The position numbers and the translations under genes are program-made. The notes beneath the pieces are model-generated. The model did no database searches, had not been told where the DNA came from, and was given only the letters and a program-made list of their open reading frames with translations. Below are positions 57,972 to 64,000 of a DNA stretch of 64,000 bases, piece by piece (position 1 is the first letter of the stretch; every line of letters starts with the position of its first letter). Location: assembly GCA_936450465.1 (NCBI GenBank), contig OW388303.1:11935021-11999020 (forward strand). The letters are read 5' to 3'. Source of the DNA: Gibbula magus (lineage: Eukaryota > Mollusca > Gastropoda > Trochida > Trochidae).

Positions 57972-58077
57972 CTGAAACAGTTGTATGTAAACATATTTTA
58001 TTCAATAAATTGAATGTGGCTTGTTTACCAATCCACATTCAATCTATTGAATAAAATATGTTTACACAACTGAAACA
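57972..58077. repeat. Near-perfect hairpin, ~46-bp arms
   Basis: Arms 57,972-58,019 and 58,033-58,077 share CAGTTGT, GTAAACATATTTTATTCAAT and ATTGAATGTGG in inverted order, with only one or two mismatches, a 2-bp indel and a 13-nt loop. The left arm also contains the palindrome CAACTGAAACAGTTG. There is no TIR-type terminus or target duplication, so it may be a foldback or a small-RNA-type precursor rather than a transposon. Confidence 0.85.
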
Positions 58078-59891
58078 GAGTTACATCATGTCATCAAAAT
58101 CCAACTAAACTCAATTTGAAATTTCAAAACATTATATATTCATATTTCTGAGAAATGTCTACATTCTATAACGTTTAACTAAAATGCCAAACATTATTGC
58201 CAAAAACCTTTTAAAAAGCGATTACACCCCCAATTGTTTTTGAACTGACGCAAAAATAAAAGTATCACACTCTGATGCATGAAATTATGCATACCTCTTT
58301 ACTAAACATGTGTCTATCGAATTCATTCAAAATCTACGTTCTTCGACACCAGCAGTATGTTGTGTTATACTATCTTTAAAATGATGGGGACGTTTCTATT
58401 GCACATGAGTATATTTAGTTGGAGAAGGAATTGTTTTTTGTGTTGCTATGTACTGAGGGCGACAGGATGTGTATATTAAAGAACTAAAATTATATATTAA
58501 GCCTTCCACCTGTTTAAAAACTACCCATGTATAACTTCTGTACATTGCAGAGGGTATATCGTGTCTTGACAAAGTATATATATGTGCATGCTTCAGATCA
58601 AGATCAGATAAAAGTAATACTTAATTTACATTGAATACTTTCACAATGACAGTATGTCATGTGATTTATTGAATGCTGTTCAAATATGCACGTGTATTAT
58701 CTATTTTTGATATATTAATTGGCTATTTAACCTTGTATTAATATTATATTATTTCAGTTAATAAACCATCCTTCTTTTCTTGTTAATCATATTGTAATCA
58801 AGATAGAATGCCAATGATCGTTTAACGATGAAATATAAAATAAGATTGAATTCACGAAATACATGTATTGTGGTTACAAACGACTGTCTTTTTAAAATAA
58901 AATGTGTGCATTTATATTACAAATGTTTTATTTTGAAACATGCCTGCGATAAGTAGGTAAAATTAATTTATTGTCAAAACTATAAGTTCCGGGTATCAGT
59001 AACCTAATAATGCATGATGTTTGTAGATAGTTACCCTAGTGTAGTGAAACAGGAAGGTAATGAACCGGTTGATGATGCAATGTTTATAAAGAATACCTTA
59101 CAGAGAAACATTGAGTAATTATAGTTTACAACTATATATACACATATCTAACACCAATTGAAAATAACAACGGAAACTACTAAATTGTGCTGTGAAATGC
59201 CTTAAGGCCCGAACTTCATCTGACGAGAATAGCACACGAGCCTTATAACTGCTACCAACGAAGGCTCTCGTTTAACAGCCACAAAATTAATAATCTCCCA
59301 ATTTCTTCAATTTCCGAAACCGAATTCCCCAACAATGATTTGAAGCAGCATTGCATTGTGGGTGAATTACCGTGGTTAGAGTCAGCATCGCAGCTGGATG
59401 AGCGAGTGTCAGCAACATAATGTGATAATCAGCTCTGTAAGAGATATTGTTTACACTGGTCAGTGGCGCTGGTCAATTGAAATGGACGCTTGCAAATTTG
59501 ATAAAGTGGACCACACTATGATATTTGCCGATTGGAAGATGCGCGGATTTCTTCTATAGATGTCACCAGACTGTAAATGATTATATCTTGGATGACACAG
59601 AGTGCAATGGACGAACCTCTGGTCTTGTCAGTATAGTGAATGAGTTCTCATTTTGGGAATGAAGAGCGTTCATATTTCATATTCCCATTAGAAAATTACT
59701 TATGAAATATGTGAGATGAGTGTTGCTGACTTTTAATTTTCTGAACTTTATATGAGTTATGGAGAAAAAGTTGTTTTCATGTCCCAATTGTTTAGATATG
59801 TATTTAAAAGAAAGAAAGCAAATATATATATAGAAGTTTCATCATTGTTCGTGTTTATATTTCTATGGTTATATATATACTACCGACAGTC
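58078..59891. other. AT-rich non-coding stretch
   Basis: 59,200-59,660 is somewhat less AT-rich without recognisable coding or repeat content. Confidence 0.35.
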
Positions 59892-59985
59892 AATCAAGTT
59901 AAAACTATGTGTAATGTTATACGTGCCGTGAGTAATGGCGGACTTATGGGGCGTATCATGATGACATTACAGCTAGTTGATTATA
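59892..59985 (+). repeat. Second copy of the 42.9-kb short repeat
   Basis: TAATGTTATACGTGCCGTGA, GGACTTATGGGGCGTATCAT and GACATTACAGCTAGTT resemble 42,937-43,010. This copy keeps the longer middle part, which is deleted to a tight hairpin in the other. Confidence 0.5.
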
Positions 59986-60596
59986 ATTCCCTGAATCTAT
60001 AATGGCATTTCCAAACTTTGCAAGTGTTATCAGGAAAACCACTGTGTACCAATGTAACCAATGTTAAGTTATTTGCTTTGCTTTTTTAGAATTTCCCCTT
60101 TTTTGCAGAGATGCGTTCACACTGTTACCCTTTTGACTATCTAAGAATAGTTCTACAAACTATTAAAGTAAATTACTTGTTTGAGATTAAAGCAACCTGT
60201 TTTTCCAAAGAGATAATTTTAAAATATACTTTCAATATAAATTAAATTCGAAGCCTCGACCTTGCATGATCAAACATATACAGGACAGTTGTACAATGAT
60301 TTGACACTGTTGAATGAATTCGATATTGCATCTATAACAAATCTTTATAGTTTTAGAATTAATATATTTAAGAAATAATTATTCACTACTGAAACCAAAA
60401 TGACTCCGATTCAGGATTTACATTTAATGTAAACTTATGATATTCGAAACTTTAGTATACGATCCATTTTACTAAAAAAAATAACCTTTTAATCAAATTC
60501 TGAAAATGAATAATCTTAAAATATAAAGGAGTCGTGCATGTATGTGAATCTATGAAAGTTATATTTTTGATAACACTATTAAACATTTTGAACATC
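59986..60596. other. AT-rich non-coding stretch
   Basis: Nothing was recognised. Confidence 0.4.
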
Positions 60597-60700
60597 CTAG
60601 TGTGAGATTCGAACCCACATCCTCTGATTCAGATTTTAAGTGACATGGACGAATATGTCACTATATGACTACGTTATCATTCACTATAGAGCCAATATGG
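60597..60700 (-). mobile_element. tRNA-like SINE relic
   Basis: On the minus strand GTGGGTTCGAATCTCAC is a good T-arm with B box. Upstream is a 7-bp stem GTGACAT/ATGTCAC and an A-box-like TAGTGAATGATAACG. The acceptor arm does not close and the anticodon arm is not normal, so this is a decayed tRNA-derived sequence rather than a tRNA gene. Confidence 0.5.
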
Positions 60701-63140
60701 ATTTGAATATATTACATATTTGATTATATGTACGTTCAACTAGACACATACTTTACTATTATTGTTATGTTAACTATGTGTTTATATTGGTGTGGTTTTA
60801 TTAATAAAATAGGGAATGCCAGATAAGTTATGATAACTTACTGATATTTCTAAGTTTATGAAAAACATTTAATATTGATGTTGCTGGAGATTATATTCCC
60901 TTACTGTCATTATCAACACTATATACATAATAACATGAAAATTATATTTACTACAGTTTATATATATATAATGATATCAAAACATAGCAACATGTTATTA
61001 TGTATATATTTATATTAGATGTAATTATTTCAATAAACATATTATAGGCTAAATGTTTCATTAAAATCATTATTATGCGTCAAACTGTTCAGCAAAAATA
61101 AGTTCTGTCATTGTATGATTATTATCATTAAAATGGTTTATTTGTTCTATTAAAAATAATAAATATAACTCTGTTTTCAGTATCTGTATTAGTGTATTAT
61201 ACACTATATATACACATGTATTGTTATGTAAAAGCAATGTTGGAAGTCATTTTCGTTCGAATGATAACTACAGTTCAATAAGGTTCCATAAAGAATATGA
61301 ACAACTCAATAATGAATAATATATATGTATTTTAGTTAATGATGTTGACATAATATGTCATAACACCAATCAAAACTATTCGTTATCAATATTGCATACA
61401 CAAACATTTCATGTGTGTATATGTAGATCAATATTTCATTCAGTCTGGTTGTTCAAAATTACAAAACTTTACAAACTTTTTTAGAATAATTTACAAAATT
61501 AACATTTAATTGATTATAATGGTAAACAAATACCCCATTTTTAAAGTTCACTTCACTGTATAAAGTTACGATGGATGTCTGCGAACACTTTCTTTCTGGA
61601 TCTTTCTGGATGTTCTAAACGACAATAGCCATTTTGCTTTCGTCTAAATATGCAAACGACATGTGTTATCGTACTATCCTACCCACCCGTGCTACGGAAT
61701 TAAAATTCAAGCTAGGAAATGTTTCATTACTGATGACATGCTTCATATCACGTTCAAGGTTATTTTCACACCAGCGAACCTTTACAAATTAAAAATATAA
61801 TATTATATAACGTCATATATTAATATTTATAGTTAAGGAAGGCATCCTTTATTTGCATTTTAATGCGTTATAAAATTAAGTGGTTTGTTGATGGTATCAT
61901 GTCAACTCAAAAGGGGAAGGGTTTTAATTGAGATTAAAATTCATTTTTAAGATATTACGGCGTTTTATAGCCAACACTTGTGTATAAGTAGTTTGGTAAT
62001 GAAACATTTGCAAATCTACTTAAAATAAGTGTAGAAAAACCTTCCTTTTCACAAATGTGTATTGGGTTTTATGTGGTTGTTAAATATCGAAGGTGAATTA
62101 TAAAACAAATATGTGCCTGAAACTATCTTGTGATTATATATACTCAACTTTCATACAGGGAATAACACAGTGAATATTAATTTCCATATGTATGTAATTT
62201 ATGTATTATTCATATTTGATCGAGGTACGTCGACTACAAGGTGAAGTATACTATTCACTGTAGGTAAAGGTATGCCTTGAAATATACATTACAAAGATGA
62301 ATGACATACGCATATGCATTTTGCATACACTTTATAGTAAGAGTAAACATTTGTCTGTTAGATACACCAATTTGTTATTATTATGGTATTATATGCTTCC
62401 TATAATATTTGTGAGAAGTGAAGCAATACAAATGCTCAAAACATGTAAAACGACATTTTCGCAATGTTTTGTGTAATGGAGTATTATTTTCAAATTCCAA
62501 ATTAATGGCATTATCAATTATTATGATAATATTAAAGTCAATTCATTTAAAGTTATCGAAAGAAATAATCAAACTTGTATATATAAGTTTTAAAAATCAT
62601 TTCCATAAGTAACCTTTTATACAGTCTTTACGAACGTCTGTTTGTGTAGGTGTTCCTTTATATTACAAAAGTGATGACGTTGCAGTTTAAGTGAAACTCA
62701 TTAGCATTATGTGTTGTTTAGCCTCTGTGTCGAGAGAATGATCCCATTCACCAATGACCATTATACTTCGTATATTGACAAATGTAAATTGATGTCTGGC
62801 TGTGATAATCAACGGAAGTTGGTGTGTTGGCGTGTATAATGTGGTTGTATTCATTGTTATGTGAAATATTAATGATAATGATAATGAACATTTTAGTGAC
62901 ATTATCCACCCACTGTCCATTCACATACCAATAGGTGAACATGCTTCCTTATTCAAACGTTGGAGTGTACGTTTAAACGGCTTTACAGAGCTTAATTCAA
63001 TAAAGACATCAAACTATACACATCGTCAAATTCGACGACGGTTTAAATCATATTGTTTGATTCATAATTTCGAAGATATTTTCACAATTTTTAATGTAAA
63101 ATTTTGGTAGTATCATAACTAATAAAGTGTTCGAATGCTT
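60701..63140. other. Very AT-rich non-coding stretch
   Basis: Short frames only (64-77 codons at 62,418-62,942), without motifs. Confidence 0.4.
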
Positions 63141-63222
63141 GAAAGTATTTCATTATAAACAAACCTTCAATTGAAAATGTTTCATTATGAACATTCCTTC
63201 CATTGAAAATGTTTCATTATGA
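63141..63222. repeat. 32-bp tandem repeat, ~2.5 copies
   Basis: GAAAGTATTTCATTATAAAC, GAAAATGTTTCATTATGAAC and GAAAATGTTTCATTATGAAG start at 63,141, 63,173 and 63,205, an exact 32-bp spacing. Confidence 0.85.
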
Positions 63223-63719
63223 AGTCGTCCTGAATTTATTTCTAAATGTATTAAAAGTTTCATTTCATAAGTTGCCCTGTATAGTTCATAACTCGGGAGC
63301 TAAGTGCTGTAGTAATATATTAGAATATCGTATCACAGTCGTCACAAACTGTATGCAATTTCAGATTTCAAAATGAACTGTCAGTACTAATTTGATTAAA
63401 CATATAAATCCTAATAATTGCTGTCACAGTGTTTTTAAACGTCAGCTTTCAACCAGTTCAATTATCGTAAATTTGAAAAATGCAATTTTCGAATCGGCGA
63501 TAATGCCTTCCTATCGACTTCTCTCATGATTGTTTCCTGTTCATCATGTAAAGTATCCTGCAACCCAAATCCTCCCCAATTGTGACCGTATGACCAATAT
63601 TCGCTTCTGTCATAGCAGACCATTCTTATTCTTCAAATGCGATTTACCAATTCAACTTCCCTGACGACTGACAATATACGTTAGGAAAGGTTAACTTCCA
63701 AGACGTACAAATTACGTTA

Positions 63720-64000
63720 AAACCTCACTACGGGCTCTTTGCCGAGATAAATAGCTGCAAGTAGTCGTAAGGGGATCATGCGACATATTTCAGTTCAGAC
63801 GGAGTCGGAAAGACGCTTATTCCTGAAGGCGATGAGTTGAATTTTACCAATCGGCTTGGCGTCTTTGTTCACGCTTCGACATCGCATTGCGTCAACCGGC
63901 TATCAGTCAGCGTGTAGATAGAGAGGCCCACAGACTTGAATAGATTCGCTTCTGGGAGCTTGAGGTACAAATAATTCAGTCGCAGCGCCATGTGCCACTG
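63720..64000. promoter_or_regulatory. G+C rise at window edge, possible promoter or exon
   Basis: The last 280 bp approach half G+C. They contain GATAAATAG (near 63,745), TTCAGTTCAGAC (Inr-like TCAGT near 63,790) and GGAGTCGG, suggesting core-promoter elements. The first ATG (63,779) gives only 20 codons. A transcription unit may begin here and run past the window. Confidence 0.2.

Noticed and set aside
60597..60700. tRNA gene
   Set aside because: Only the T-arm is convincing; the acceptor arm does not close and the anticodon arm is abnormal.

Overview
This window looks like animal nuclear DNA, most likely from a mollusc or another lophotrochozoan. It is AT-rich (roughly one third G+C by eye) and has no dense coding, no operons and no rRNA. 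Its recognisable content is animal-type repeats. These are a decayed L2/CR1-type LINE, tRNA-derived SINE heads, a SINE tail of a kind common in molluscs, hAT-like and TTAA-flanked DNA transposons, and relics carrying hammerhead-ribozyme-like motifs as found in Penelope-like elements and metazoan retrozymes. No complete protein-coding gene could be identified. The open frames in the window are short, low-complexity or lie inside repeats. The best exon candidate is a 158-bp minus-strand segment at 35,438-35,595, and it is unassigned.

Layout. 1-1,740: a non-autonomous hAT-like transposon with a 7-bp direct repeat at its ends and four internal ~181-211-bp tandem units. 1,741-9,660: AT-rich DNA with a foldback carrying a hammerhead-like core (5,414-5,550), a 40-bp x 6 minisatellite and a second hammerhead relic. 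9,660-25,250: mixed unique and repeat DNA, including a two-copy interspersed family (9,664 and 24,918), a G-rich-strand ORF region (10,440-11,160), a CpG-rich stretch around 16.0-16.4 kb with a 20-bp perfect palindrome, nuclear-receptor-type half-sites (18.6 kb), a G-quadruplex motif (18.08 kb) and one TTAA MITE. 25,460-30,313: a 4.85-kb satellite of 36/38/41-bp monomers with higher-order duplications of 1,022 and 483 bp. 32,640-33,415: a 30-bp minisatellite. 33,950-35,073: the LINE relic. 36-53 kb: fewer tandem repeats, more moderate-G+C unique sequence rich in homeodomain/CUT-like and nuclear-receptor-like motifs, interrupted by a SINE, one simple MITE and a nested MITE. 53.4-64 kb: AT-rich DNA with a (TA)34 microsatellite, a near-perfect 46-bp-arm hairpin, a tRNA-like SINE relic and a G+C rise at the right edge that may begin a transcription unit outside the window.

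Taken together, the window reads as an intergenic or intronic region dominated by transposon debris and tandem arrays, with several blocks that resemble cis-regulatory DNA. The most unusual items are the hammerhead-like foldback family, the hairpin-bearing satellite with nested higher-order repeats, the clear hAT-like element, and a roughly fifteen-fold excess of the palindrome TGACGTCA. All functional statements rest on motif reading; no database search was possible.
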